Shown here: one piece after another, positions 10,700 to 22,035 of the stretch
Numbering within the stretch: position 1 is the first letter of the stretch
Layout of the letters: the number at the start of each line of letters is the position of its first letter
From: Orientallactaga sibirica
Taxonomy: Eukaryota > Chordata > Mammalia > Rodentia > Dipodidae
Assembly (NCBI GenBank): GCA_036365145.1
Contig: JAEOAD010000012.1
Coordinates: 43,655,001-43,719,000, forward strand
DNA length: 64,000 nucleotides
Direction of reading: 5' to 3'
Program-made: the position numbers and the translations under genes
The notes under the pieces: generated by a model
What the model saw: the letters and a program-made list of their open reading frames with translations, nothing else
What the model was told of the DNA's origin: nothing
Databases searched by the model: none

Positions 10700-11322
10700 T
10701 CACTGACTTGGGGGAGAACAATAGAAAATAACATTTCAAGATGAAGTAAAAAAGAAGTGTATGTTCTATTTTAAGGAAAAAAGTATAAGAAACTTTGAAT
10801 CACAAAGGGGAAATGTATTTTATATTAATGGGAAAAATGGTCACAATTATATCATCACCCTTTGTTTCATAAGACGTGAAAACATGAAAACCCTCCAGGT
10901 TGAGGCAGGAGGATAAAATTTAGTTATGAAGTATCATTGGAGATTCTGGAGGTAAAATCAACTGAAAAACAAGGCAAATTCAAGAAAGGCATATATGAAT
11001 TGTGCCCTAAATAAAAAAAGGTCTATATCTATGTATTTTCTGTACCTGAGACAGGTGAGCATAGGAAGTAGCTCAGCTGCCCACAACATTATTTGGTTTG
11101 AGAAGTAAACACACTCTTCTAAACAATATCCCTTGCAACCTGTTGGGACCTTGACATTCACCCCAGACCCACCTGTACTGACACTCCATTCCAAGCAAAG
11201 AAGTACTTTTCTCCTCTCAGGACCATTATTTTCAATCTGTACCTGCTCAAATATATTCTTAGATCCAGATCAAAGCAGTAGAGGTCCATCCAGCCTGGAC
11301 TGGTTTGGGGTGCATGTACAAT
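10700..11322. other. Unique DNA, nothing recognised
   Basis: No repeat or gene is recognised between the L1 and the next SINE. Confidence 0.5.
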
Positions 11323-11335
11323 AAGACACACTGTG

Positions 11336-11574
11336 GGACTGGAGAGATGGTTTAGCAGTTAAGGTGCCTGCCTCCTAAGCCTAAGAACACTGGTTCCAAT
11401 CTCCAGCGGTTCCAATCTTCAGGTCCCACGGTTAGCCAGATGCAAAGTGACGCAAGGGCGCAATGCCACACTTGACCACAAGGGGGCACACACATCTGGA
11501 TTTCGTTCTCAGCTGCTGAGAGACTGCTGACGATGCCCGTCTCTGTCTTCCTCTCCCTCTCTCTCTCTGTCTCT

Positions 11575-11614
<40 letters not shown>
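11336..11614 (+). mobile_element. Young tRNA-derived SINE (type B) with 40-nt poly(A)
   Basis: Type B body (caaagtgacgcaagggcgcaatgcc, cacaagggggcac), a (CT)n run, then an uninterrupted A tract from about 11577 to 11616. A perfect 13-bp target duplication (aagacacactgtg) lies at 11323-11335 and 11615-11627. The body has a short internal duplication of 'ggttccaatct.cag' at about 11392-11422. The pure long tail and perfect duplication point to a recent insertion. Confidence 0.93.
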
Positions 11615-11618
<4 letters not shown>

Positions 11619-11627
11619 CACACTGTG

Positions 11628-12957
11628 TTCTCTAAATGAAGTCTACTGACTGTACATATAATTAAACTTAGACATATCATAGGAAGGGACATGTGTGGTA
11701 GAGGAAAGGTTACATTACCCAAACCAGTCAACCAAACTAGAGCCTCACCCAAACTATACCCTAGAAATTGAGACCTCTTTCTTTCTTCTGGACTCCTTAA
11801 ATGAAGCCTCAGGCAATAACCTGACCCTTGAGTGCTCTCCACTCAAGTGGCACCCTGTGCTTTTGTCAATGCAGTTGAAACCTTTGCTGTTATGCTGCTC
11901 TTAATACAATATGTTGTATTTTTCTCCTTATGTGAGCCTTTCTTCAGGTCTTGGAATAAGAATCTTAAGGAACTTGTATAACATATGTGCATGTGTTTAT
12001 ATGTATGTTTTCACATCTGGAAAAGAAAGGCATGAAACATAGCTTAATGTGAGAAAAAGTCGCACTACGTAGCACATATAATGTATTCTTGGCAAACACA
12101 CGTGTGATTAAATAAAGAGGATGGATGAAGAGAAAGAAATATATTTTATCTATTGTATAATGTAAAGGACCTTGAATGCCAATTGGAAATTTATATATTA
12201 AGTTTTGGAATGCAAAGCAAAAGAGTCCTCAAGCAAACAAAGATATAATGCTTTCTAAGAGATAATTGTATGAAAAAGCCCTGAATGATGGCTGCCTCCA
12301 CAATACATATATCTTAAGGAGTGGAAAGTAAGTGAAATCATTTATAAAAGTTGTCAACTGGGGAAAACTTTATGAAAGTCCTGCTTCTATAGAGTTATAG
12401 CATATGTTTTAACATAGAGTAACAATAGTTTAACATATATGTTAAATTTTTAATTGTTATATAATTTTGGCCTCATGACACATCTTTTCTTCTCCCCATT
12501 ACTATAAGCTCTTCATCTTTCTCTTGTATCATCATTTCATTAGATGAGGAAAATAAAGCAAAATTTAAATGGAATTATAAATATTATAAATATGGAAATT
12601 GGAAGATATAGCTTGATATAAGAGAGACTATAGGAAAAAAAATTACATCACATGTTTAATATTCAATACCTCTTTGTAATTATTGTGTAGTAAATATTTA
12701 AAATTATATGGAAAAAAAAGCAGACATGAAATTTCTTCTTACTGTGAAAATACTGTTTTTATTCCAGAGTAATTTTGCTTTTCCTAGAATAATTTTGAAG
12801 ATTATTTTGAGAACTTTAATGTATAAATAAATATAAACAAATGTATAAATAAATGTACACATGAGCAAGGAGAAATGAATGATATTCAGAAGCATGAGGC
12901 AAGAACAAGTCTATTCTCTAACACCAACCCCAATACATATTCCTTGAAAGTATATGT
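11628..12957. other. Unique AT-rich DNA, nothing recognised
   Basis: No transposon family or gene is recognised in this stretch, which becomes very AT-rich after 12400. Confidence 0.5.
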
Positions 12958-13112
12958 TCCTAAATTCAAGATATTGTGAATAAGACTTATGTAAAATTAC
13001 TTTTTTGAATAATGGCACATCTAGAAGCTGTAGACTGTTACTAGAAAAATTTCAGTACCTGGGATGGGATACCTTCCAGTGAGTTGTTGGCCAAGGAGGT
13101 CCCGGTAGCCTC
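12958..13112 (+). mobile_element. L1 3' UTR fragment
   Basis: Matches the 3' UTR of the L1 at 9556-9720 nearly word for word, including 'gaataatggcacatc', 'gggatgggataccttcca' and 'gagttgttggcca'. Both ends are truncated. Confidence 0.85.
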
Positions 13113-13149
13113 CATATTCAAACATTCTTTAAAAGAGTGAAGGGATTTA

Positions 13150-13455
13150 TGACCGCATATGTTTGAGTCTGTACATGTCTGTCTGCAGTAATATGTTGAA
13201 GCCTTAATCCTCAATGTGCTGGCACCTGAAGTGGAGTCTGTGGGAGGGTAACCAGGGTAAGATAAACTAGTGGCATTCATACTGGATTAGTGTCTGTACT
13301 CAAGAGGAGAGATGCTTAGACACTGGAAAACTTGATTTTCTCTCTCTCTCTCACTCTCCCTTCATTTCCTATCATCTTTATTCCCTCCTTGTTCTTCATT
13401 ACTCTGATACAAAGCCTCAAGAAATATGAGAAATAATTTTCTGGCATTTTTTTTA
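13150..13455 (+). mobile_element. Probable old MaLR (MLT1-like) LTR
   Basis: The order 'tatgttgaagccttaatcc', 'gtgggagggtaac', 'ggattagtgtctgtactcaagaggagagatg' and 'aagcctcaagaaatatgag' follows the layout of MLT1-type LTRs. Divergence is high and no ends or target duplication are seen. Confidence 0.5.
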
Positions 13456-14140
13456 AATCCACTAAATTGAAGATATTTTTATATGAGGCCAAGTGAATAA
13501 AAGCATTCTATGATGGTTTAGAACTGTAAAATTGCACTATATACGTGACAAAACAATTTTGAAGTACAAATTAAAATTGAACTATTGTATTTATCTTTCA
13601 ATAAAACTGAAAGGGTGATTGGAATTTTGATCTGTTTGTTTTACAATATCTCATGATAGCATTTAGATTTCCTGCCAGCATTTACACAGCTTACTGTTTG
13701 AACCACCTAGAATTACCACACATATTATAATCTATGTTTTTATTAAAATGCTAAGTGCTTTTAGAAAGAATGAATGTACCTGTGGGAAGCATTTTATGAA
13801 AATGTTTTCAACCCCAGTGATAGAATTAGAAAACATAATTAAAGTGATTGTAAGATGTTGAAATAGTTTATCACCTTTATGCTGTGCTTTTAAATATGTT
13901 ATTCTTAATAGAGCTGTGTTTTTGTTATAGATTGTATAAATAAGCTGTTTCTTAATTTTCTTTGTAATCTATGTATATTCTAATTTCAAACACATTCATT
14001 GCACTTAATAAAACAGTTAATGCATTACAATACTGAGAAGATTGGATATTGTATAGGAGGAAAATTGGTGGATAGGGATTTGAAAGAAATAGTTATCTCC
14101 TCTGCTATGTAAGTGAAGAGCATTATGTATAACCCCCACT
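13456..14140. other. AT-rich DNA, nothing recognised
   Basis: No repeat or gene is recognised. Confidence 0.5.
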
Positions 14141-14141
14141 C

Positions 14142-14142
<1 letters not shown>

Positions 14143-14178
<36 letters not shown>

Positions 14179-14285
14179 CAAAGAGTCTTACTTGCATATT
14201 GTCTTGCATTAGCTATATTTATATTAGCTATCATTGCAAAGGATTACCATGGACTGTTTTGGTACCAGTAGATTTTCTGGTCAAT

Positions 14286-14318
<33 letters not shown>
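14143..14318. repeat. Two (TG)n microsatellites 110 bp apart
   Basis: (GT)n at 14143-14176 and (TG)n at 14289-14318, same strand and phase. Both are followed by similar short sequence (tttcaaagag, tatcaaaagat). The spacer is unique. This may be an old local duplication or chance. Confidence 0.9.
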
Positions 14319-14471
14319 CAAAAGATTTGATTATTTTTCTGAACCTATTTGGTCATGAATTGTTTTGCAAAATTATTAAAATAGCTTTTCTTTATAAATT
14401 AAGTGCATGATAAAATTATATAATTGAGAAAAATACTTTAATAAGAAAATTAATTTGGGCAGGATTTTAAT

Positions 14472-14700
14472 TTTTTTAATTTATTTGAGAGCTACAGAAA
14501 AAAAAGAGAGAGAGAGAGAGAGAGAGGCAGATTGATAGAGAATGGGCACACTAGGGCCTCCAGCCACTGCAAACAAACTCCAGATGCATGAGCCACCTTG
14601 TGCACCTGGTTTATGTGGGGCCTGGGGAATCAAGCCTTGAACCAGGGTCCTTAGGCTTCACAAGCAAGCACTTAACTGCTAAGCCATCTCTCCAGGCCTC
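14472..14700 (-). mobile_element. tRNA-derived SINE (type A), antisense
   Basis: Antisense copy: (AG)n run, 'gaatgggcacactagggcctccagcc', 'aaccagggtccttaggc', 'ctaagccatctctccag'. The target duplication ggattttaat lies at 14462-14471 and 14707-14716. Confidence 0.9.
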
Positions 14701-15084
14701 TGGAATGGATTTTAATCTATGATATAAAAAGCTGCTAGCAAAAATCCCAAGGATGCAAGTATAAAATTGTATAATATTATTGAAAATAAGTTTGAGGTTT
14801 ATCATCAGCCAGAACAAATACAGAAATATTTCTCTGTGAAAATCATGCAGAGCTCCATTCCTTCTTTGTTTGGGGTTAGTCCCATCCTTCCTCCTGTCCT
14901 TGCATCCCTCCTCACACTGGGGTTTTACCTGGGTGTGGCTTCCCAGGGGAAACTGCAACTTCACTGAGGAAGGCGGTCCACTTGACTTGCAGCATAAAAA
15001 AAAGTAAACAAACCAAAGGAAAACCAAACAAACCACAACTCATACTGAATCCTATGGTAAGTGAAAGTACCAAGCTAAGAAGGA

Positions 15085-15440
15085 AACTATTTTAGTTAGA
15101 CTACATGACAAATACTTGAGAAAAAAAAAAAAAAAAAAAAAAAAAAAACATGCTAGCTGCCAGAGGTTTCAATTCATGGCCAGTTGGCTCAATTGCCTGT
15201 GGGTGAAGCTAAGGCAACAATCTTGGCCAAGACTTTCCTCCAAGCAGGTCGGAGCCTTTCAAATTTCCATCACCTCCCAAAACAGCATCACCTGCTAGGG
15301 ACCCACAGTTCACTCCATGACCTAAAACATGAACATCTGAAGGTCAGCCAGACTGAGTTGTCAACTCCACTGAGGGAAGTCAGATGAGTATCAGACATGC
15401 AAACAGGAAGTGCTCCAAATGGTCCACAAACTCTGCAGAC
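15085..15440 (+). mobile_element. Probable rodent MaLR LTR fragment
   Basis: Starts like ORR1/MT-type LTRs (tttagttagactacatgacaaatacttgag) and continues with 'gaggtttcaattcatggcc', 'cagttggctcaattgcc' and 'cacctgctagggacccacag'. A 27-nt A tract lies at 15121-15147. There are no clear ends. Assignment rests on remembered family layout. Confidence 0.5.
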
Positions 15441-15537
15441 ATCCCCAGATCCCTCACAACTTTTCTAATTAAAAGTAATAAAGAAAACCAATTTGAAGCC
15501 CTACTAAAAATTCCACATTTTAAGACTTTTTTTTTCA

Positions 15538-15800
15538 TGGGCTGGGGTTTGGCTCAAGTGGATAAATCACTTCCTACACAATTCTGAGTACCTGAGTTCA
15601 GATCTCAGACTACAAGACAAAGCTGGAACCCATGGTGGGTTTCTGCCATCTTAGTGCAGAAGAGTATTCTGAAAGCTCATGAACGCTCCCTGCCTCATAA
15701 TGATGTGGAAGGTGATGACCAACCAAAAGCTGTTCTCTGACCTCCACACATGTGTCCTGACATACATCTGCCCCCTCACCAAATAAAATTAAATGAAAAC
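15538..15800 (+). mobile_element. B3/B2-like SINE
   Basis: Order of blocks: 'gctggggtttggctcaagtggataa', 'gagtacctgagttcagatc', 'ctggaacccatggtggg', 'ctctgacctccacacatgtg', 'caccaaataaaatt'. This is the layout of the older murid-type B3/B2 SINE and differs from the abundant type A/B SINEs here. Confidence 0.75.
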
Positions 15801-15804
15801 TTTT

Positions 15805-16658
15805 AATAACGGTGTTTCAAAGAAAATCTAATAAACTGTAGAATGTCCCTTTCTTAGAGGAATCCAATCAGAAAAAAAAAAAAAAAAAAAATAGAGAAAA
15901 TGACAACTTGGATGGGAGCAAAATGTATTCTTCATGTCTGAATGTTTAGACACGTGGAAGAAAAATTAACATTAAAAAACTGGATGTTTCTGGGACAAAA
16001 ATGGTTTCAATTGGGCGTAAATTCATAAGCCTCTAAAATTCACAGCTGGATTCACTTCGTTGCTCTCATGAAGTAATTAGAAATGGTACAGTGCTCTCTA
16101 GAAGGGAACAGACACAGAAGAAGACATTCAGGTATAGTGGTCTCAATTTATATATATATATTTTTTTATTAGAGCAAATTTTGCATGAAACCACCAAAGC
16201 TCAGCTCCCAAATGGCATTTTACTGCGTTGGACAGATGTCCTGTTTTAGTGACAGTAAACTCAGCAATGACACTGACACTGCTCCATAAGTATAGAGGTT
16301 GCTGCTTCACGCAGAGACCGTCCTGACAGCCCTCTGATTCCTTGCAATGTCTCTGGTGAAGAGGAAGTCACTTTGGACCTGACTCTCAGAGGACAAAAAG
16401 CTAATCACAGTTCTGATGATGTCCCTGTTCTGCCTGAGAAGTCGCTATGGGCTATAAAGGACACATTTCCTAGTTTGACATTCAAAAATTACTAATTTAA
16501 TCAATGAAAACATGATATACTATAAAGCCCTATAAAATACAATTTAAGTTTCTTTTTAACCTTAGCAATGCTATACTAATATATAATAATAAATTGGTGG
16601 AGAGAAGTGGCAAAGTCAAAAAGCATGTAACTGAGAGGTGAAAAGCACAGGACATTTA

Positions 16659-16660
<2 letters not shown>
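15805..16660. other. Unique DNA, nothing recognised
   Basis: 16190-16450 is GC-richer than its surroundings but has no open frame or known repeat that I recognise. Confidence 0.5.

Positions 16661-16711
<51 letters not shown>
16661..16711. repeat. (CA)n microsatellite
   Basis: About 25 uninterrupted AC units. Confidence 0.97.
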
Positions 16712-16712
<1 letters not shown>

Positions 16713-16714
16713 GA

Positions 16715-17050
16715 AAACCTTTACACCAGAAAGTAGTTGAGTGATGATGTAATAGCCCAAGATTACAACAACTGTCATTTTATTTGGTGTAAATATTCCT
16801 CTCATGCCCATTTGGAAGCAACCCATAGCTTAACAACCTTCCTAAAACTTTAAAAATCAGGCTATGATGCAAACTCGCTCATGAGAATCTCTAATGTGAA
16901 TATCTATAGGAAATAATTGGTCAAATTTCTTATTCATTCTAATAATGATGTTTCTTATTTATTAACTTGGTTTAATAATTTCTATATTGTAGCACTTTCC
17001 AGTAATTTACATGTGATGACAATTACTATAAAGTACTTTTCCTTTTTAAA
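16715..17050. other. AT-rich DNA, nothing recognised
   Basis: No repeat or gene is recognised between the (CA)n and the next SINE. Confidence 0.5.
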
Positions 17051-17056
17051 AAAGTA

Positions 17057-17257
17057 CTTTTATTTATTTTGAAGCAGACAGAGATAGTAGAGGAACAGAG
17101 AGAATGGGCACACCAGGGCCTTCAGCCACTGAAAACAAACTCCAGATGCATGCACAACTTTGTGCATCTGGCTTTACATGGATACTGAGGAATCAAACCC
17201 AGGCCAGTAGGCCTTGCAAGCAAGAACCTTAACTGTTCACCCATCTCTCTAGCCCTA
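17057..17257 (-). mobile_element. tRNA-derived SINE (type A), antisense
   Basis: 'gaatgggcacaccagggccttcagcc', 'gtgcatctggc' and 'cccatctctctagccc' in antisense. Flanked by near copies of 'caaagtactttt' on both sides. Confidence 0.88.
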
Positions 17258-17298
17258 CAAAGTACTTTTCCACATTACTATTTCAAAAGGAAGATCCA

Positions 17299-17402
17299 GA
17301 CGGGGGTATGGTGGCGCACACCTTTAATCCCAGCACTCAGGAGGATGTGGTAGGAGGGTCACCATGAGTAAGAGGCCAGCCTGAGAGTAGATATTGAATT
17401 CC
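17299..17402 (+). mobile_element. B1 SINE, 3' truncated
   Basis: 'ggggtatggtggcgcacacctttaatccc' to 'gaggccagcctgaga', without the right part or the A tail. Confidence 0.85.
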
Positions 17403-17409
17403 CAATAAT

Positions 17410-17950
17410 GATAATTATTTTATTATATTACCCAAATATGTTGTATTAAATATATTGAATGTTAGAGATATAGGAACTGGAATATTGTTTCTATTTTCAA
17501 AGAAGCTAGAAGGCTTAAATTTTAAAGTGTGAATATGACATGTTATATATTACTTGACAAGGTAAAGGCCAGAATAAAGAGGAGTCATAAACTAGTAAAT
17601 AGTTGATTGGATGTCCAAATAGTAAATCAATATATGAAATTTACACTTCAGCATAAAACCAAGAATTTCTTATAATTCTAGAGTCATTCAGATGTATTCA
17701 TGAGCACCTTATCTCCTAAAATTGTTAGAATCTGTGCAATTGATAGAAAAACTGGAGAGTTTTCTATAAGGAGAGAATAAAGACCAAAGTATGAGAAATA
17801 GTAAGCAACAATAATTAAAATTTTGCCTATAATTTCAAGAAAATTATGGATTATTTCAATGTTTACTATACTTTCAACTACGTTATGAATGATCACTGAG
17901 AAGTAAACCTGTCTATTATAGACATCATCCAGGAATAGCTTTCTCTTTCC
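17410..17950. other. AT-rich DNA, nothing recognised
   Basis: No gene or repeat family is recognised. The antisense 70-aa frame at 17684-17896 is low-complexity Ile/Leu-rich chance sequence. Confidence 0.5.
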
Positions 17951-17956
17951 ATTTTT

Positions 17957-18168
17957 TTAAAATTAATTTTATTTTTTATTTATTTGAGAACAACAGAGAG
18001 AGAGAGAGAGAGGCACACCAGGGCCTCCAGCCACTGAAAATGAACTCCAGATGCAGGAGCCACCTTGCTCATCTGGCTTACGTGGGTACCTGGGAGTCAA
18101 GCCTTGAACTGGGGTCCTTAGGCTTCTCAATCAAGCACTTAACCACTAAGCCATCTCTCCAGCCCCCT
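17957..18168 (-). mobile_element. tRNA-derived SINE (type A), antisense
   Basis: T-rich start, (AG)n, 'caccagggcctccagccact', 'cttacgtgggtacctggga', 'ctaagccatctctccagccc'. Flanked by 'tttccatttt' on both sides. Confidence 0.9.
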
Positions 18169-18321
18169 CTATTTCCATTTTGATAAGGATTAACCCTTTT
18201 CATCAGTAACCTTCTCTTTGCTCATTACATTTTAGAGTATCTTACAGCTTCATATTCTCTAATAAAATCCAAAAGATAAAATGTATTTTAAACATTTCTA
18301 GTCTGCTTTATTACAATTTAA

Positions 18322-18362
18322 TTCCAGGTCAGCCTGGGCTAAAGTGATACAATACCTTGACC
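18322..18362 (+). mobile_element. B1 3' fragment
   Basis: 'aattccaggtcagcctgggctaaagtgata' is the right part of a B1. Only about 40 bp remain. Confidence 0.65.
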
Positions 18363-18680
18363 ATAAATCCCTTGAGAACTGTGAGCAAAGTTACACACTC
18401 TGGGATATTGTATTACGATCAATCAAAAAGGGACTAAAGAATGTATATTCCCATTCTTGTTAAACTTAATCTGCTGTAAGGAAGCTGATGAGTCAGACCA
18501 TAGTGAGTCTGTGCAAAATGAGATCTGATGGGTGTTAATCAGAGATTAACAGGAGTTTTGCTTAGTTTAACTTTCAGAAATTCCCTATGTCATTTTCTTT
18601 AGCATTTTTGAAGTTATATGTACAATTGAATCAATCATAGTTATAATGAGACCACTAGAAGGTTTTAATTCAAATCATTG

Positions 18681-18832
18681 TTTTGGTTTTATTTTTCGAG
18701 GTAGGGTCTTGCTCTAGCCCAGGCTGAACTGGAATTCACTATGTAGTCTCAGGGTGGCCTCAGACTCACAGCAATCCTCCTGCCTCTGCCTCCCAAGTGC
18801 TGTGATTAAAGGGGTGTGCCACCATTCCTGGA
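18681..18832 (-). mobile_element. B1 SINE, antisense
   Basis: 'gaggtagggtcttgctctagccc', 'aattcactatgtagtctcaggg' and 'cccaagtgctgtgattaaag' are antisense B1. An antisense type B SINE follows immediately. Confidence 0.9.
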
Positions 18833-18837
18833 TGAAA

Positions 18838-19078
18838 TCTTTTCTTTTTTGGAGAGAGACACAGAGAGAGAGGGAGAGGAAGACACATAGCCTCTCAGCT
18901 GCTGGGAACGAAATCTAGATTCGTGCCCCCCTTGTGGTCAAGTGCGGCATTGCACCCTTGCGTCACTTTGCATCTGGCTAAACCTGGGACCTGGAGATTG
19001 GAACCCCTGGAGATTGGATTCAGCGTTCTTAGGCTTAGGAGGCAGGTGTCTTAACCACTAAGCCATCTCTGCAGCCTT
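18838..19078 (-). mobile_element. tRNA-derived SINE (type B), antisense
   Basis: Contains the type B block in antisense (gcccccttgtggtcaagtgcggc, cgtcactttgcatctggc). There is a small internal duplication of 'cctggagattgga'. The end is 'ctaagccatctctgcagcc'. Confidence 0.9.
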
Positions 19079-19226
19079 CCAATCATTTTTGAGGGGAAAT
19101 TTTGATAGCATTGCTCTGATTTTCTTTTGAATGATGTCATTATAAAAATATAACAAAGTAATTATGAATGATTGCTATAAATGTGAGCAATTCCTCTTTG
19201 TTCATGGCACAAAAAATGATATAAGG

Positions 19227-19437
19227 GCTGGAGAGATTGCTTAGTGGTTAAGGCACGTGCCTGTGAAGCCTAAGGACTCACGTTCAGTTCCTCAGTACCC
19301 ACATAAGATAGATGCACAAGGTAGTTCATGTGTCTAGAGTTCATTTGCAGTGGCTAGAGGCCCTGGCAATCCCATTATCTCTCCCTCTTTCTCTCTCTCC
19401 CTCTATAGCTCTCTCAAATAAATAAATAAAATATAAA
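19227..19437 (+). mobile_element. tRNA-derived SINE (type A)
   Basis: 'gggctggagagattgcttagtggttaaggcac', 'agatgcacaagg', CT-rich run and 'aataaataaataaaa' tail. Confidence 0.9.
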
Positions 19438-19439
19438 AA

Positions 19440-19970
19440 ATGGATGTAATTCCATTGCAATTTGTATGTGAAGAATCTATTTTCCATAATTATTAAACCT
19501 TAGAAGAGGTTCATAACTGCCCAGGGTAGTAGAGAGAATGATATAATAAAGTGTTGTAATCATACACATTAGAAAGGGCACTGAAAATGTCATTTACTTA
19601 ACAATAATATTTGATAACCTCCTTTGTGCTAGTTTCCATTCAAGGACATGGGGATGGGAAAGTCTGCCAACTGCTGGCTTTCTTTCATCCTCTTATGAGT
19701 ATCAGTTGGCTCCTTATGCTTATCACTCTCGTGTACAGTCAATGCACAGTACCACAGAATTTTAAAACACATTTGGTAAGAACATCGTAGCCTTTTGCCA
19801 TTTGCTATTACTTATGCTTGTCCACATTGAGCTATGAGTTCTTAAATTCCATTTTACTACTAAGTGAGTCCTGAGTTGCATATCTGTACTCCAACTGAGG
19901 TAGTATCTTATAAATGACATAGTTTAATGTACTTCTACTTCAAGCAATGTTCCACTGCAAACTCTTCCAT
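19440..19970. other. Unique DNA, nothing recognised
   Basis: No gene or repeat is recognised. Confidence 0.5.
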
Positions 19971-19974
19971 GTGT

Positions 19975-20351
19975 TTTCTTGTCAAAATGTCCGTAAATAC
20001 CAAGTCTAGTTTATAGGAGGAAGGGAATTTAGTTGAAACTTACAGATCCAGGGGAAGTTCCACAATGGCAGAAGAAGCTGGTCCCCCTTTTACAGGTCCA
20101 TGCTGAGAGCAACTGAGAAAGAGAGAGAGAGAGAGAGATACCACCACCACAGCACAAAACAAGTGCATTCCAGGAACCCCAGGCTGAGATCAAGCACTCT
20201 GAATACTGGAATTCAGACACGTTCCCAAACACACCTTAGAGCTGGACCCTAGCATCCACCCACAGTGACATCTCTTCCTGCCAGGCAGCTGGAAATCCAA
20301 TAAACTTTAATAAAATTGGATCTATTGGGAGACATTCATTCAAACTACCAC
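19975..20351 (-). mobile_element. MaLR-type LTR, antisense (relative of the 29448 LTR)
   Basis: On the minus strand it begins 'gtggtagtttgaatgaatgtc' and contains 'ttctgccattgtggaacttcc' and 'cctggatctgtaag', as in the LTRs at 29448 and 31059, with a different middle. A (GA)n run lies at about 20126-20140. No internal region is attached, so it is probably a diverged solo LTR. The distal end near 19975 is approximate. Confidence 0.75.
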
Positions 20352-20890
20352 GGGACTTAAATTTAGTTTCACTCGAGAGTGTGAGGCTTAAATCAGAGAT
20401 TCCAACAATGGTGCTAGAAGAATTGAGTGCATATTTTATTATTTATGTAACCACTCCATTTCAATCACATTATTTTAGTTAACACTACCTTTAGTTAATT
20501 ATATTTAAAAATGTTTCCTATGTAGTCTCTTTTTGTTTTGTCTTACATATTTTACCTTTTGTAGAAAAGATTTCCTTCTCACTGGCAGGATTTTTAAATT
20601 GCTTTTAATGTATGTTTGTTGACAGATAATTCCTTCATTATTTGGTTTTGGATAAATTTATGCCTTTCCTTGAATGAATTTGTCTCATTATGAATTAATA
20701 TATCATTTAAACCTTTATTTTATTTAACATTATTTTATATTTAAAGATGAAAGTTATTGAATATTGCTCTTATTTTTAATAAAAATCTTTTTAATGAAAA
20801 TAACAATTGTCTTTGGCTTCATTAGTATACTCACTATTGATTTGTTTATATTTTTACTTATCAAGATTTTTCTATGATTGAATAGTTTCC
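20352..20890. other. AT-rich DNA, nothing recognised
   Basis: No repeat or gene is recognised. Confidence 0.5.
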
Positions 20891-20897
20891 TTCTAAA

Positions 20898-21133
20898 AAT
20901 TTATTTATTTATTTATTTGAGAGAGGGAAAAATAGAAAAATAGAGAGAGAATGGTTGAGAAAAGAGAGAGAGAGAGAGAATGGGTGTGCCAGGGCCTCCT
21001 GTTACTGCAAATGAACTCCAGACAAATGCACCACTTTGTACATCTGTCTTAAGTGGGTAGTGGGGACTCAAGCTCAGGTAGTTGGGCTTTTCATGAAAGC
21101 AACTTTATGCACTGTGCCACCCCTCCCAATCCT
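20898..21133 (-). mobile_element. Diverged tRNA-derived SINE (type A), antisense
   Basis: (ATTT)n start, (GA)n, 'aatgggtgtgccagggcctcc' and 'atgaactccagac' are readable. The head is degraded (ctgtgccacccctccc). Confidence 0.8.
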
Positions 21134-21134
21134 T

Positions 21135-21420
21135 GCATGGTTTTCTTTATGGTCTCTTCAACTATTTTATTTGCTTTCTCTTTCCTTTTATGATATATAT
21201 ATATATACTTATTAGAATTTTTGACTTTTTTGTCTTAAGTTATTTCTATTACACTATCTTTCTTGTTGTTTAACTGTCTCATATATTCTTGTCTCCTACT
21301 GAGTTCATTATTTTACCATTTAAATGATTTAATTCTAATCTAGTTATTTTCACTTTTTCCCCAGATTCTCAATCTTATCTTTTACTTCCATGTAAAATTT
21401 CATCAATTTAATAGCTCTTC
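21135..21420. other. T-rich DNA, nothing recognised
   Basis: No repeat or gene is recognised. It could be remains of an antisense L1, but I cannot show this. Confidence 0.4.
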
Positions 21421-21422
21421 TG

Positions 21423-21564
21423 AGCCGGGTGTGGTGCGCAAGCCTTTAATCCCAGCACTCGGGGGGCAGAGGTAGGAGGATCACCATGAGTTTGAGACCG
21501 CCCTGAGATTACATAGTGACTTCCAGGTCAGCCTGAGCTAGAGTGAGACCCTACCTCAAAAACC

Positions 21565-21595
<31 letters not shown>
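21423..21595 (+). mobile_element. B1 SINE with long A tail
   Basis: 'gagccgggtgtggtgcgcaagcctttaatcccagcactcgg' through 'gagaccctacctc' to a poly(A) of about 30 nt, near 21566-21593. Confidence 0.92.
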
Positions 21596-21817
21596 AAAAT
21601 AGCTCTTGTGGTATTCAGTGATGATTGAAGGATCTCTGACATTTTATTGCTTATTTCTTTCACATCATTGTATTCATATGGTTTAATCTCTATGAATGTA
21701 AGATCATTTATGTATGTATGTATGCATGTATATAAAATACATATTTGAAACAAGTTCTCATAGAGCCCAGGTTGTGCTTCCTCTTGCTATAACTGAGCAT
21801 GATCTTTGAACTTTTTT

Positions 21818-22034
21818 TTTTGAGAGACAGAGAGAGAGAGATAGATAGAGAATGGGCGTGCCTGCAGCCTCTCAGCCGCTGTGAATGAACTCCAGATGCA
21901 TGCACCCCCTTGTGGGCAAGTGCAGCATTGTGTTGCTTTTGGCATCTGGCTAAATGTGGGACCTGGAGAATCAAATGAATGATCCTAGGCTTCACAGGCA
22001 GGTGCCTTAACCACTAGACCATATCTCCAGCCTG
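21818..22034 (-). mobile_element. tRNA-derived SINE (type B-like), antisense
   Basis: 'gagaatgggcgtgcctgcagcctctcagcc', 'cacccccttgtgggcaagtgcagc' and 'accatatctccagcc'. Flanked by near copies of 'tgatctttgaactttt' / 'tgatctctgaactttt'. Confidence 0.88.
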
Positions 22035-22035
22035 A

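Noticed and set aside
16410..16440. C/D-box snoRNA-like motifs (ctgatga and ctga)
   Set aside because: The first C-box base is wrong, the boxes are only about 25 bases apart and there is no terminal stem.
16661..16711. CRISPR-like or satellite arrays
   Set aside because: The regular repeats in the window are microsatellites, SINE tails, one U3 repeat and one tandem duplication. No repeat-spacer pattern exists.
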